Shown here in pieces: positions 12,481-25,100 of a DNA stretch of 64,000 nt (position 1 is the stretch's first letter; the number at the start of each line of letters is the position of its first letter). The stretch is taken from assembly GCF_021134715.1 (NCBI RefSeq), contig NC_060018.1:3613501-3677500 (forward strand), in the 5' to 3' direction. The stretch comes from Daphnia pulex (lineage: Eukaryota > Arthropoda > Branchiopoda > Diplostraca > Daphniidae). The position numbers were made by a program, and so were the translations under genes. A model generated the notes under the pieces. That model was given only the letters and a program-made list of their open reading frames with translations, made no database searches and was not told the origin of the DNA.

Positions 12481-15400
12481 ATGGCGACATTACCGGCGAA
12501 ATTAGACGCAATTCCTGCTGTTGATATCGACTCTGGTCGGTTTAAATACGTCCTGATTCGGGTGGACATGCAGGATGCTGCCGAGACGAAACAAGAGTAC
12601 AACAAAGTCATCGTGCGTGGTTACAACTGGGCCTCTTTCCATGGTAAGGTTATCATTAATCTTATGACGTAAGTCTCAATTAAGATCCCACGAAAAAAAT
12701 GTATCATTCACTAAAATAAGAAGGGAAAAAAATCTCGAGTTTCCATTGCGATCGAATTTTCTTGCGTCCGTGTGACCGTCCCTGTGCGCTGCGCGTTCTG
12801 TACTGCGTTGAAGATTTTTGTGTCTTGTTTGAAGATGCGATAATGGAACTAGCTTTTACAATTTCCCGTCTGGCTCTGCTGACTCCACTTCTTCGTTCTG
12901 AGAATTGGAATGAGCAAGTAACGGTATTTCTTCAATCTCGTTCAATGGATTTTCTGGGTCAGAAATGAGTAATTTCGGCTCTGTATGAAGTTCGGCGCTG
13001 ATGGGTCCAGTTTCGTGGGTTTCGGGTACATTTTCCACTAAACCCTTGGTGTTACTGACATCATTTACAGATGAGGCGTTGTTGCAAAAGGGCACAGGAC
13101 TGATTTGTCGTTCGGGGCTTTGACTTGAGTGAATCGCGTCTTCGCTCGCGTTTTCGGCATCGACAGATAAGATTTCCGGGCCGTCTCGCATCAAAACGAA
13201 GGGAAGTTTAGTGGAAACATCGCCACCAACTCCACTGACGACCAATCGGACTTTGACGTAATAAGAAATGTAGATAGCGAAGAAGTGGCGCTCGTTTGGC
13301 GCGCTTTTCAATGTCGTCGAGGCCAGCGTCGACGTTAGCCTGTAAAGTTGGCATCAGTAAACAAAACAGAATACCGAATAATGGTGTGCACAGCATAAAC
13401 AACAAGACGCCGGGTGTTTCACAGTTCATTTGTCTAATTTTAGCGCGGACCCGACCAACTTTATATATCGTTTTTTTTTTTTTTTTTATTTTTTTTTTTT
13501 TTTGTATCCCCCCGGAAGAAAAACCAATCATAGTAACACTACGGTGAATCCTCTAACCCTCCCCTGGGACTGCCGCGACTACTACTCGTAATTTTTCGAC
13601 GAAAGAATTACAGTCGACTGATACACAAAGTAAGAGATAATGTAATTGTAGATAGGAGAAAGCCGATTTGATTTGACCATACTACACAGTCGAGTGGGCT
13701 CCGTTGGGAACTCGTCTGCGAAACATAATACGAACGTGACTGGACGTTACCAGCGACAAATAAAGGGCCACAACTTGGTCTTGTTTGTAGTTGGAATATG
13801 TGTCTAAAAAAAAATGGTCACGTACCTTCCGTAGCGGTCTTCGAGTGCTACCCAGTGTCGGCCTCCTCCATTTTCCATTAAAGTTAAGCAATACTTGCGA
13901 TCGAGTGTGTTTCCCCCCGTCAATGGGAGCCCATCCATTTCCTCCGAAACGGCGATGGTATTTTTGAATTTCCCGTTGGAAAACATAGTAACGTCGACAT
14001 GTTGAATCGCTCGAATCTTTCCATTTTCGATTGGGAAAATATCAAGTAAATTTTAAAAATGCAATTAGATTTTCAATCACATTCTCCTATTGGTTTTCCA
14101 ACCATTGAAGACGGGCTTAATTCATTTCAATGAGAAATTTGTAGCGAATAAGAGCAGGGTAAAAGAGTTAAGTGAACGGAAAAATAGGGGGAGAGGAGAA
14201 TGAAATATTGTACAGTCAGTACCTGGATTTTCTTGACAATGCGGGACGATCGATTATGGATGCGAAGGCAGACGTTGATGGGAGATCCTTGAGTGTACCA
14301 TTGACGATCAAGTCCAACTTCAACCTTGAGAGCACCCTCGCGCAGTAGAAAGTGCTTGTCGAGCCGCAATAGAGGTGCCTCCGTTTGCTGGATGTCCGTC
14401 GAAGCGTATTGCACCAGTCGGATGGCCATGCGAATTTGGCTCCGTCGCTGTGGTTTCTCCTCGATGCTCTCGGCTAGTGTTCCCATTGGCGGGGCGACAT
14501 CCCATTCAACAAACGGGTCAATAAAAGCAGGGCGTCAACGTCAGTGGCAACCGTAAGGGGAGAGACGGAAAGAAAGAAGGAAAGAAAAAAAAGGAGAGTT
14601 CAATTTGGAATTCAGAAGACAACAGGAAAAAGGGACCGGGAATTTCAAATCAAGCTTATCGATCGATTGGTCTAAAAAGAAGTTGCTGCTCCGCTACTCC
14701 GCCTCCGTTGATCGAATGCGGCAACAAAAGATCTTTTGGTACGGCACAGTGAATGAGAAACTGGATTGACTTGCTGAGAGCAAGGATAGAGAAACCTCGA
14801 CAAGGATTTGGGTGGGGTCGACACGGACGCAATCAAACCGGAACTGGGAATCAGAATCCTATTTTCTGTTTCTTTTTCTTTTTCCTAACGCGTTCTGTAC
14901 GTCGATAAAAAAAAAAGAAAGATGCCAAATTAAGGTTAAGCTGCTGTGGGTGGGCTAATATTTGGCCGGCGAAGCGAAATGAATGGCCATCACCTCTCTC
15001 AAGTCGAATTGTCCGTTCATCAAGTCTGGCAGCAAGCCGAAACTTTCGTGTGATGATTACGGACACACATGACTAACATTAGCGATTTTCCTCAACAACG
15101 GTAGATAATCTCCTCTTGTGTGAGAGTCGTTTGCTTTGCTTTTTGGATGGGAGGTGGTTTGGTTTCTGCATCACGGCTTCTTCGTTAAGTGATTGAAGAA
15201 CAACGACCGCCTAATTCTCTTGAGAAAACAGGTCCTTGATGGAAGACGGATTCGATTAGGACTAGCTCCCCCCCCCCCCCCCCAACAGGCTAGGTTTTCT
15301 TCGACTTGATTACGCTTTTAACCGACCGTGTAGCACGTGACCCGTCCCTTCCGGAATCCTACTTTTCAAGACGAGACTCGCTCCATTTCGTTTACAATGG

Positions 15401-18400
15401 TCACGTCATACAGAATTCGTTCAAGGGGAAACGTTGCTGCGAATTATACTTTACCAGTATAAATTCTGAGATCGTAGTTGATGCCAATCGCGGCACCTCG
15501 GTACTCTTTTGCCGGCAGAAGACGGACCGAGGCCGGAACGGAGTGATTCAGTTTCAAGTTGATGAGGTGAGCATTTGGTCCGAGTCGCTTCATCAGCACT
15601 TCCTGAAAATAAAAATAAAAACAGGATTCAGTCGATACGTCACTTTCCCCAACGTCCGTCGTTATTGAATTTTTTGATTTTTTATTTAAGTACCTGACAT
15701 TTGGTGAGCGGTTGAGGAAGTGGAGCTCCTGGTAGGAGCGGATAAATTTGCTCGACGCACAGCACAGACTCGTTACTGAGTTTGAGTCCCATAACTTCCT
15801 CGTCGTCGCGACCGTAACGAAATGTCAACAGGATTTGAGCAAATATCTTTTTTTTTTTCGTTAGGCCAAAGTGAAGCGGACGGGAAATTTTCGAACGGTC
15901 CGGAACAGTTGTAAAAAGAAGATTGGCAAACAGAAAAAGAAAATAGAAACGAGAGAATAGTCATTGATGGAATTGAATATCGTAGAAATGTGACAGTTTG
16001 GCCATTAGTGATTATTCCACAGTAAATATTGAAAGGGAAACCCAGAGTCCATTAGTGCTTAAAGATGAATCAAGTGAACTCGGTGGGTGTAGTAAAAGCA
16101 ATCGTTACTCTACCCCTTTAGAACTTGGGTCTAATCATAAAGTATCTGACGCGTATGGGTCCGCTCCCTAATGCAAGGTGGAGAGTATATAGAGACTAGG
16201 AATCCGTTTCTCTATTATCCAGTCCCCCCCCCCTCCCTACTTGTTATGATACGTTACATGGCACGTAGCGTAATGGAGTGGATGATACTTTTCTGCACCA
16301 CTTAATACTGTGTGTCAGTGGCTTTCATTCTTTTCCCCTTGCGTAATACCTAGAGAATCGACAAGGCCGTCGTCTAGTCTCGCTGTAATCAACAGAGGAG
16401 CTCGACTCGGTATTGAAAATCGAAAGGGAGATAATATCGGAAAAAGGGCGTTCCATGACTTATAAGCATTCGCGGGATTGGAGGGAGATTTTCAAACCGA
16501 AATAGGTATTCACAGACTCCCATCATATTTCTTGTCCTCTTAGCGTCGAGTGGGAAATGCAACAAAAGGACTAGGGGGATTTAAAAAAGGCTTCATCTCC
16601 GCTTCATTCTTCTACATTTCTATTGACATTTGACGATGTTGAAGCCAACAATAGAGGAGAACCACCTCTGAAAAATGGAGAGTGGAGAGCGAAAAGCAAA
16701 CAATTGTGCGTTGTGTTGCTGTCTGCCCGGGAGTCTGCCCCGGAGAATTTTAATCGAAATGAATATTCATTCATTTTTCATCTGAATCTGTACCACAGAT
16801 ATGAGTTTGCGCCCTCTACTGCTGGCATGTGATGTTACCTAACCATGCATAGACTACCATCGATCTTTTTAAGTTTGAATAGACTAGACGCGACGCATAT
16901 TTACCTTTTTGTTGCGCACTTCCTCAGCGTCGGCGGTGATGACGGCGTGGAGTGGCGTTATGGTGTCCTTGGTGATGATCAGATCACGGTTGAGAAGGTA
17001 GAGTACCAACTTCCCATTGGTTGAAACCTTCTTGTACACCCTTAACTCGGAAGGAAAACAAGTGGAAATAAATGCCTGTCTCATTGTTAGCTGGGCAATC
17101 ACGGGACTCGTTATGTAATCATTATAATGGGGGAACTTCTGAAGTTAGGACGAGATTAAATTTGCTCAGATTCTCGCCATGAAAGGAAATCGATCTCTAT
17201 TCGTATTTGAAACGTTCAATGAGTGAACGCATCCGCAGAGAGCAGCAAATGCGGTGGGCGGAAGGAATATATAAAGGCCTTTCTTTTTTAATATTTTGTT
17301 TTTTCATCAGAATGAGATCTTACAAAAAAGCTCTGTGAACTGAACGACATCTTGCTGGCATAAAAAAAAAATGCAGTCCTAGAAATAATTGGATTCAAAT
17401 TGTTCACCTAACCCAACTGAAAGACGTGACAAAAAAGTAGTTTTCTGGCTGATTTTCGTTGCGTCTCCCTCTTGATTCTTGAAAGTAGCTTCGTTAAGTT
17501 TTGCTTGACATCCACTTTTCGCTTTTCTCTACCGTATTCTCTCGCTCTTTCCTTCCCTAATTAGGATCATTTCATTTTCCCATTGTATAGGCTTCATATT
17601 TCACCAGTGACGTCCAGTCAAAAAGGAAGGAAAAAGACATGCACGTCATAATATTTAATTTATCTGGTTGTACCATACCTGACTCCGTCCGTATCTGAAT
17701 CGTCAGTACAAGTAGGCAGCGTTGAAGGGCGTTTCGGCGATGCACAAGGAGCCGATGCTTGTAGCTGCTGGCTGAGTCTATCCAGATTGGCGTCTGTTGC
17801 AATGTCTTCGGCGCCAGTGATTGAAATTGGTGCTTCTTGCAGACTTTTCTGTCGTCCATCACAGTCGAGGGTGTTTGTTGGCAGGTGTCTGGGCTCGCTT
17901 TTCGTTTCAGTTCCATTAATCAGCTTTTCCGTCTTGTCGTTTGTCGGCACGTCGTTGCAGTTACTCTATCAAACAACCAAGCGAAATTTTTTTTTTTTTT
18001 TTTTCGGGATCAGATTAGGTGATAAATAGCTCATTGGCAGCCGAAACTAGGATTGATAGCTCTCTTCACGGTCGCCTGTGTACACTACAAGTCTAAAGGG
18101 AAAAGTTTTAAGGCTACTGGTGGCCATCGCTAGCAGTTTTTATAGCCTTTCGTCATTGTGGGGTACATGGGATGAAAGCAACAAAAGAGGTGATAGTATC
18201 CAAATAACATTTTGTGACAGTCGACAAAGGAGCCGGGAGTCACGCTTTTTTAGTTTTTTCTTGAGACGCAATTTGACCACTGGGTCACAAAATGGTTTAC
18301 GGCTCCTAGTCACACGACTTTGACCACCGTCTGGAAAGGAGTAAGTGCAAAGAGGAGGGGTTTTTACCTGTTCGTCACCAGCTGTGGGCCAAGTGTGGCC

Positions 18401-21400
18401 AGCGACGACATCACTGGTTGGAACGGTACACGCCGACACAGGATCTGACGCGTTACAGGGCTCTTGAACGCCTCCGACGACGTTAGTCGCTGCTGCACGG
18501 GCCGCTGAATTCTCTTCCTCTTCGCTGGCCGTCTTTGAACCAGACCGAAAACGGCTGAGTAGAGTCGCTCCGGCGAACTTGCGCAACCGTCCCATTTGAT
18601 GTTGCTGATGACCGGACATGGATAGCTCGGCCGGTTCGCCCGACTTGTTGGTTGGTTGAACCGGCTGGTCGAAATGCTTTTGCGCCACGTTAGCGGCGGA
18701 AGCACGGAATCGATTGAAATTGGGCAAATTCGAACGATTGGGTCTGTTGTGATTGTCGAGAATGAACTAGCGAAAATTTCACGACTGCATTCCATGAGAC
18801 GCACTTTCACCACGTTCGACGACGGCCGCTTACTGACGGCACCCAGCCAGTAATTTTCCTTACATCTCTTCGATGTAAGACCTTCGACGTCGTGGAAGCG
18901 GCTCCCCCGTTCCCGCCCAGTTTGTGTCTCGGCGCCTGCGCACCTCCAATCCGCGATCAGCGCAAAAAAACTTTCCTTTTCAACTGAGCTAACATTTGTT
19001 CCTCGTTTTTTTTTTATGGATTTCATCTCCATGACTTTGTCGGGTCGTGAATCGTGTCACGAATCTGATCGCTAGGTTGAAAATAACATTCATGACAGGA
19101 ATGTGGTGAAAATACATTCGAAAAAAAAGAAAAAGTTATCAGATCAAAATGCAGTATTGATCCTTCATTGATTGAATTGTCCGCCGCAACGGTGCCAATG
19201 GAATTCTTCTCCTTTTCCCCAGGCAGGACATGTGATTGAATTGTATCGAGTTGTCAATTCAGTTTACTTCATCTCAATTTGCCTGAACTGAACAAAGAGA
19301 TTTTCATAAGTTGAAGATTTTCATCATAACAAAATTGGAGCCAAATAATTTCATTTTAATTATAAGAAAGTGATCCTTCTATTCCATCTCAAACTTAATT
19401 TGAAGTTTTTCATTAGCGTCTTTCTTTTCTTTCTAAAAATGGTTGTGTTGTGAATACGCTTAGCGTAATTTATTTCCTGCTTCATTTTATTAATTCGGTG
19501 CCAAGTGCCAAGAGTGAATTAGTCTTTTAGATATGCCCTGACATTACTGTGTTATTGTTATCCTGCACGCCGAGTTGCCACGCGCGGTTATAATCTCCGC
19601 TGCAGCACGAAAATGTCATTTTGTTGCCGGCGGTTTATCTTTCACACCTCGTGTGTAAATTTTTATTAGATGAGACGACGTCAAGGAAATGGGGCCTGGT
19701 CTAATTGGAGCGTGTTTTTGTTTTTGTTTCATCTCGAGTAGTTTTTCCCGTCTTGACAGACACGCAAGGCGGTGGTCGAGCAAGTACTACCCCGCAACCT
19801 CCTTCGCTTGATTGGAGACGGGTACGGTACAATGGGGAGGGTGGTGAACAAGTGTTGTGTGCTGGTACTAAGGAGAACAACTTGTTGGTTAGTCAAGGAG
19901 AATATTCTGCTGGTCGATATAATATAAATATGTTTTCACTTTCTTTTTTTTTGCGCCTGGGTGTAAAAGAAAGAACACAAAAATAGGAGCGGCGTGGACC
20001 AGCGGATCCTTAATGCGGTCGTTGTCTAGGTGATGTCTTTGATGACGACGTTGATTGGACGATGGCGTCTCTATTTTCGGTGCTCAAGACTTCTTTTTGC
20101 CCTTCTCTCCTATCATCTCCTTTTATGTCGCGGCTCGCTCATTATCCAACTTGTTGTGGTGAAGCGGCTATCCGGTCATCATTCTGATCATTTCTCCGTC
20201 TCGACATTTGAAACGAAGAATCTCCCAAAAAGAAATTGCGTGCCCTCAAAAGGGATCGCAATAATTATCCGAACGCGGATCAAATGTATTCGAATGCACG
20301 CGCGCATAAAACGCACGAGAATAGCAGGAATGTTTCGCCATGGGTTGTGCAGTTGTGCTCTCTCTCGTCCATCTTGCACTTTAATGTTAAGTCTACGACA
20401 CAGACTCACTCACTCACTCCTTTTTCTACCTTTGCAGCTGACATTTACGACAAGGTGCAAGAGGAATTGGAAGCGGTTGGTTTCGACACCGAGTGCCTGG
20501 GTGGTGGCCGCATCCTCCACGACCCGTCTAAGCGCTCCATTCAAGTCTACGGCTATTCTCAGGTTTGTTATCAACTCGCTTTCATCATTTTCAATGACCC
20601 AAATGTCCCCCGTTTGGAATTGGAATTTTCTATTCTGCTTCTGTCTCATTCGCACTCTACTCTACTACTCTTTTCATCCGCCTCTCACCAGTTTGACTAT
20701 AAGCCTCATTACTGATTTGAAAAAGACTGGTAACTTGGTTCCTGTCATTTCAAGCTCCGCACTTATCATCTTTGCACTTAACAGAGGGCCAGAATCGACA
20801 ATGATGAGAGCGCCGGCCGACCCATTCACAAATCTCGTTAGAACGGATGATTCTCCAATAATTGGTGTTGGCATTAGTATGTTTCGGGGAAAAGGAGAAG
20901 AAATGGGAAAAGAAATTGAAATGAGAGATGAAAGAGTTGAGGCAATTTTGAGCAAAGCGGAAACTGAAAGGCATATTTTCTATTTCTGACGGAACGAGAC
21001 ACCACAAAACCCAACAGCTATTGATTTTAATTCCAAGTTTCAGTGATGGGGAGACTCTTGATGGGAGTAGTTGAATGAAGCAAAAAGAAGGAGTCTACTG
21101 ACTTATTTGTCTTCTCATTTCGAAGAGCTCGTCACCGTTTTCGAACTATCGATCCTTGGTCTATTTCCATCCGCACTTGAAATCGAGACGAAAGAAACGG
21201 GGTAGACAAAGACGTTTTTACAACTCGAAAACCGTCGAAAACGTGTCGTATCTTGTGGGCGATAAAGTGAATTGGAAAAGCAGCGACATGTTCCGTTAAA
21301 GCAATGGAAATATTTTGGGAACGAGCGTGTTTCCGCCTGAATAAACACTGCAACGCAAGGGAAAAGAAAAGACACGCCTCTAATAAACAAGGATTGGAAC

Positions 21401-21785
21401 TTTTGTAAGGCACGGGTTTTGCGGTTGATAAATATTTACCTCCAGGAATCGAGCGACCGCTAAACAGAGGCGCACAAACAAACTGCAGAGATGAGATATT
21501 TCCTAGAGTAGTCGTCGTCGTCGTCACGAGTGTTGCTGTTACAATTCTGTTGATTTGTCTTCTTGTTCTCCATCCCCCACATCCTTTTCTTCCTCCGCAT
21601 TGGTCCGCCCTGGGAAAGAAATTGTACGTTGTATCTTGTTTCCTTGACTCGTTGACTAACTCCGCCATTCTGTACGTATATGCGTCTAGGGTTTCGGATT
21701 GGCGGATCATGCAGTGACGACTGAACTTCTCAAGGCCCGCTACCCAGACTACGAGTCCATCACTTGGACTAACGAAGGTTACTAA
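12481..21785 (+). CDS. PHPT1: PHPT1, 14-kDa phosphohistidine phosphatase
   Basis: Protein histidine phosphatase of the Janus/PHPT1 family, a small cytosolic enzyme that removes phosphate from phosphohistidine. Three coding exons, 12481-12643, 20438-20562 and 21690-21785, join in phase to give 127 residues (human PHPT1 has 125). Recognisable segments in order are [50 protein letters not shown] and the C-terminus [14 protein letters not shown]. The catalytic histidine of the family corresponds to His54 in FHADIYD, split by the first intron. That intron is 7.8 kb, far larger than others in the window, and contains an arrestin gene on the opposite strand. Two AATAAA signals follow the stop within 170 bp. 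A pyrimidine tract and AG just upstream of the ATG imply a spliced 5' leader. Confidence 0.93.
12856..18619 (-). CDS. Arthropod visual-type arrestin, nested in PHPT1 intron 1
   Basis: Arrestins bind activated, phosphorylated GPCRs and stop G-protein signalling. Minus-strand exons, in gene order: 18619-18368, 17965-17679, 17040-16905, 15846-15694, 15602-15455, 14473-14223, 14016-13826 and 13339-12856. All phases close, giving 633 residues from the first in-frame ATG. The arrestin core starts near residue 180 ([18 protein letters not shown]), then [59 protein letters not shown], and [11 protein letters not shown] to LPFVLM (about 518-523). QHVDVTM and GRDDEEVMG favour the visual Arr1/Arr2 class. 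A tail of about 110 residues follows, rich in E, S, N and P. The first two exons encode a low-complexity extension with an EEEE run. The frame stays open upstream of 18619 to about 18770 with no ATG, so a 5' exon may be missing and the true start is uncertain. Confidence 0.88.
13471..13503. repeat. Poly-T tract in arrestin intron
   Basis: A run of about 32 T with a single A interruption, lying in the last intron of the arrestin gene (poly-A on its coding strand). Simple low-complexity sequence; length polymorphism is likely. Confidence 0.85.
15268..15283. repeat. Poly-C tract, 16 bp
   Basis: Sixteen consecutive C residues within the intron between the arrestin exons at 15455 and 14473 (poly-G on the arrestin coding strand). 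Long C/G homopolymers are uncommon here and are prone to sequencing or assembly length error. Confidence 0.85.
18770..20437. other. Remainder of PHPT1 intron 1, likely arrestin 5' region
   Basis: No conserved coding exon is recognisable here. It lies upstream of the first arrestin exon I can place, so it should contain the arrestin promoter and any 5' exon. A 222-codon minus-strand frame (18364-19032) overlaps arrestin exon 1 in another frame and resembles nothing I know. On the plus strand a 319-codon open frame (20030-20989) crosses PHPT1 exon 2 out of frame and is judged incidental. Confidence 0.4.
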
Positions 21786-21921
21786 GCCTCCCTCCTCTTT
21801 TTTCTCCCCTCCATCTTTTTTCGTTTTTCTCCCTCCTTCTCAATTTCAATGCCCCTATCCCAGTGTTGAAGAAGCTGTGAAACTATGTGCAGCATCTTTT
21901 TGGAGACGGTCACTAGAGGAG

Positions 21922-21953
21922 AATAAAGAAACAAAAAACGAGTGAAGAATAAA
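21922..21953 (+). terminator. Polyadenylation signals after PHPT1
   Basis: Two AATAAA hexamers (21922-21927 and 21948-21953) lie 137-163 bp beyond the PHPT1 stop codon and about 160 bp before the DNase II start. Their position fits 3'-end formation of PHPT1 before the next same-strand gene. Confidence 0.6.
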
Positions 21954-22111
21954 GTTAACAAAATTGTGTAAGACAGAAAAGACAAATTTGTTTCCGCCAA
22001 CATCTTTGGTTTCATTAAGTGTTGGTTGCACTTGAGCGTCATCTATTTGACGTCATTCGACGCTGTTTAGTCTGTGAAGAAATGCATCGCGTGTGGTTGA
22101 TCTCCGGAACA

Positions 22112-25100
22112 ATGGACACCATTCTCCTGGTCGTCGTCTTGTTGTTGGTCGCTACTCAGCCGGCGACCGCATCCTCGCTGTCCTGCCGCAACGAGGATGG
22201 ACAACCTGTCGACTGGTAAAAACATCCATTTTCCTAACTTGTTTTAGATGTGTCGGATACGCTGGCGAATTACCCACTTTGGGAATGAGCGGGGGTGATT
22301 GACGAGGTCCACGGTTTCGCGACGTACGGATGGATCTCTCTCCTGCTGGATTTATTGGCAGTCTGGCCCGCCTCTTTCACGCTTCGATGATGACAAATCC
22401 CTCAGTATTTCGTTTCGTCAATCTTTTATAAGCACACCATCGATTTCTCGTCCTCCCTTCAATAGTGGTATGTAATGATCAAGGGATAAGAGGCTTCTGA
22501 AGTTGCTTCAAAACAGTTTTTTCCCACAAAAGTAAACAATTTCCCAAGTTTGGTGAATGGCTGACGGATGGACAGTTCCCTAACTGTCGGCTCATTATGA
22601 ATCTATTGGACGAGTTCCTTTTAGAATAGTATGGCGCCCTCCCTTTGGTGAGTCGAGAAAAAGTTGCAACCGACGTGAGACAATGGGAGTAGACACAGTC
22701 TGGCTATCCACAATTTATTTAGGCTAGACCTCAATTTACTTACAGGTTCGTCTTGTACAAGTTGCCATCCAGCAACAGCGGTGGGCCAAAGGACGGGCGA
22801 GCCTACGTGTATCGGACATCTTCCAGCTCAACCCAGGCCGGCAGCGCTTGGATCTCCTCTGGGCAGGCGATCGATTCGCCGAGTTCTCTACCCGGGCAAA
22901 CCCTGGAACCGATCTACCATAGTCCGGTGAGTTTCACTTGAAAAAAGCCAACGATTCTTTTGTCTTATTCTTCTCTCCTTAATGAAGAAGGAACACCTAG
23001 TCGGGGATGAAGAAGATAATCAACGATTACTGCTGATGTACAACGACGAATTCCCAAATGGAACGAGCAGCGAAACATCCGCCCACGCTAAAGGTGTCGT
23101 GGCGTTCGACGGGCAAACCGGCTTTTGGTTAGTCCACAGCGTACCGCGCTTTCCTCCAGCTCCCGATGGAGGACCACCAGGGACTAAAGGCAATTACTCG
23201 TATCCAACCACTGGGCTTCGCTACGGTCAAACGATGTTGTGCGTCAGTTTGCCACTCCACCAAGCTGATCTTATTGGTAAGTGGCGTGATCACAGAGTGC
23301 ACATTTTACTCTGGCATTGGTTTCTATCGTGTTTCACGCACCGTACATTAAGTTTGGGGTCCAAAATATCAGACTCACGGGCGTGAGTGTGTGTGTGTGT
23401 TGAAGACGTTAGAACCCGTGAAATAGGTTTCGCTCTCACCTCGAGGCTATGAGAATTCCTGGCAACTTGCGTGATTTCCGCCAGTAATCGATATCGATGC
23501 TCAAACTTGGAAATGGCAAGCTAGGATTTTTTTTATTTTATGTCCCACTCTAGACAGCGAGTAGTTAATGGGAAAGGGAAAAGTTCCGCTCCCTTGAATT
23601 AATGAGTACATGCCATACTGCCATAAAAAAATATCTCTTGATGAGGAATAATAATGACATTAAAAATAAAAAGGGAAAAATCGCCTGAATGTAAACATCA
23701 CGGATGATTGGAGCTTAATTATTTCTACCCGTTCGCCTAAGATTTCAGATTGGGCGATTCTCAAGTAAAAAGTTTAAAGACTCGGCTCTTGCGAAAACAA
23801 ATTCTGTGAATTTCACGGTCGAAACTCCACCGCTAGTTTCTGTACGCGAAGAGCGGATGGGATAAAACAACGTCGTATATAGCAACTGAAAAATCTTAAA
23901 ATGATGATGAAAAATAATGGAAAGTTTCAAATGTACTGTGAGCAACCTTAGTTGAAAAGAAGAAAGCAAGAATCGCTAGTTGCTCGGGTGTATCATTAAC
24001 CATCTCGCAGGCTACGCGACGCCCTTACTTTGTTGGCGTCTGGTATTGATTAATAATGAGAGACAGCCTTGCACTTATTAGATTTCTTCTTCATTAAAAT
24101 AATGAGAATAAGAGGGAAATCCCCTAGATGGAAACAAGTTGAATCTCCACCAAATGTTTGTTGGAGATAACGCTAGATGATTAAATTGCTAGACCTTCTT
24201 TCATCCGGATCTCATTTCCAATTTGAGTGATTTTGAAAGCCGTCATTTTGTAAATTGGAAAAATCGAGGGAAGAAGATATGCAGCGGTTAGTATTGAAAA
24301 TGGGGGAAAATAGGGAAATCTTTTTTGTACGGTCGGATTGGTCCATCTTCAATCGACAAACGATCGATCAGATCACACACGCAGAGCGCTTTATCGGGAC
24401 GCTCCGTCTCCTCCGTCTATCAATTTTACTCTGTCAAGCTCTTTTCCTCGGAGGGTAAGTTCAAAAGCAGAAAAAGAAAAAAAGAGGAAAGAAGGCGGAA
24501 TTTGCTATTCACAATGTCTCTCCTCCGACCGTTCTTTGAAGACGAGCTCAGAGTGGAAAGCTTTGCCAATTCATTTTTCTCCGTTGTATGCCTGAAATCC
24601 GCTTCTTTTTCTTCTTCATTGGATCTGTGTGGTGGCATCTGATATTGTCTGTGTGTGTCGCCGTCCTGATTCTTGTTTCTTTTCTTTCTTTTTTTTTTAT
24701 TGCTCCAGGGAAACAGCTGCTGTATTACCATCCCTTCGTCTATCATTGGAACGTTTCGTCTGCCAACAAAGAATGGATCCAGATGCTGCCTAATCTGGCG
24801 GCTGTGGCTGGAGGAGCTCACATCACTCAACCACCCTGGTCCCGCTCCACTCAGCTGTTGACGTCGGATCAACTGACCATCACCAGTTTTGCTAAATCTC
24901 GCCAATTCGGTCTAGGTAAGTCTAAAACTTCGTAATAATCCTCATTAATAATGGGATAGGTTTGTAGAAGGTCAACAACAAAAAATAGATAAAGCCTCCT
25001 TCCTGCTGATCAGTATAGCGCTGCGTGCTTGGTAATATCGAGATTTTGACATGCTATTCCAATCACGCGGGAGCTGCGCAGTCGAGTATAGGAAAATGGG

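Noticed and set aside
14473-14556. Upstream extension of an arrestin exon (reading [11 protein letters not shown])
   Set aside because: No acceptor AG precedes that extension. Starting the exon at 14473 (CTAG acceptor) restores the family sequence YTAESIEEK in phase with the previous exon.
18364-19032. 222-codon minus-strand open frame overlapping arrestin exon 1
   Set aside because: The alternative frame for this GC-rich exon joins the arrestin core with matching splice phases. This frame has no recognisable domain. It may matter only if a 5' exon uses part of it.
20030-20989. 319-codon plus-strand open frame
   Set aside because: It runs across PHPT1 exon 2 in a different frame and through intron sequence. 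Composition is Ser/Leu/Thr-rich and no motif is recognisable, whereas the PHPT1 frame matches its family exactly.
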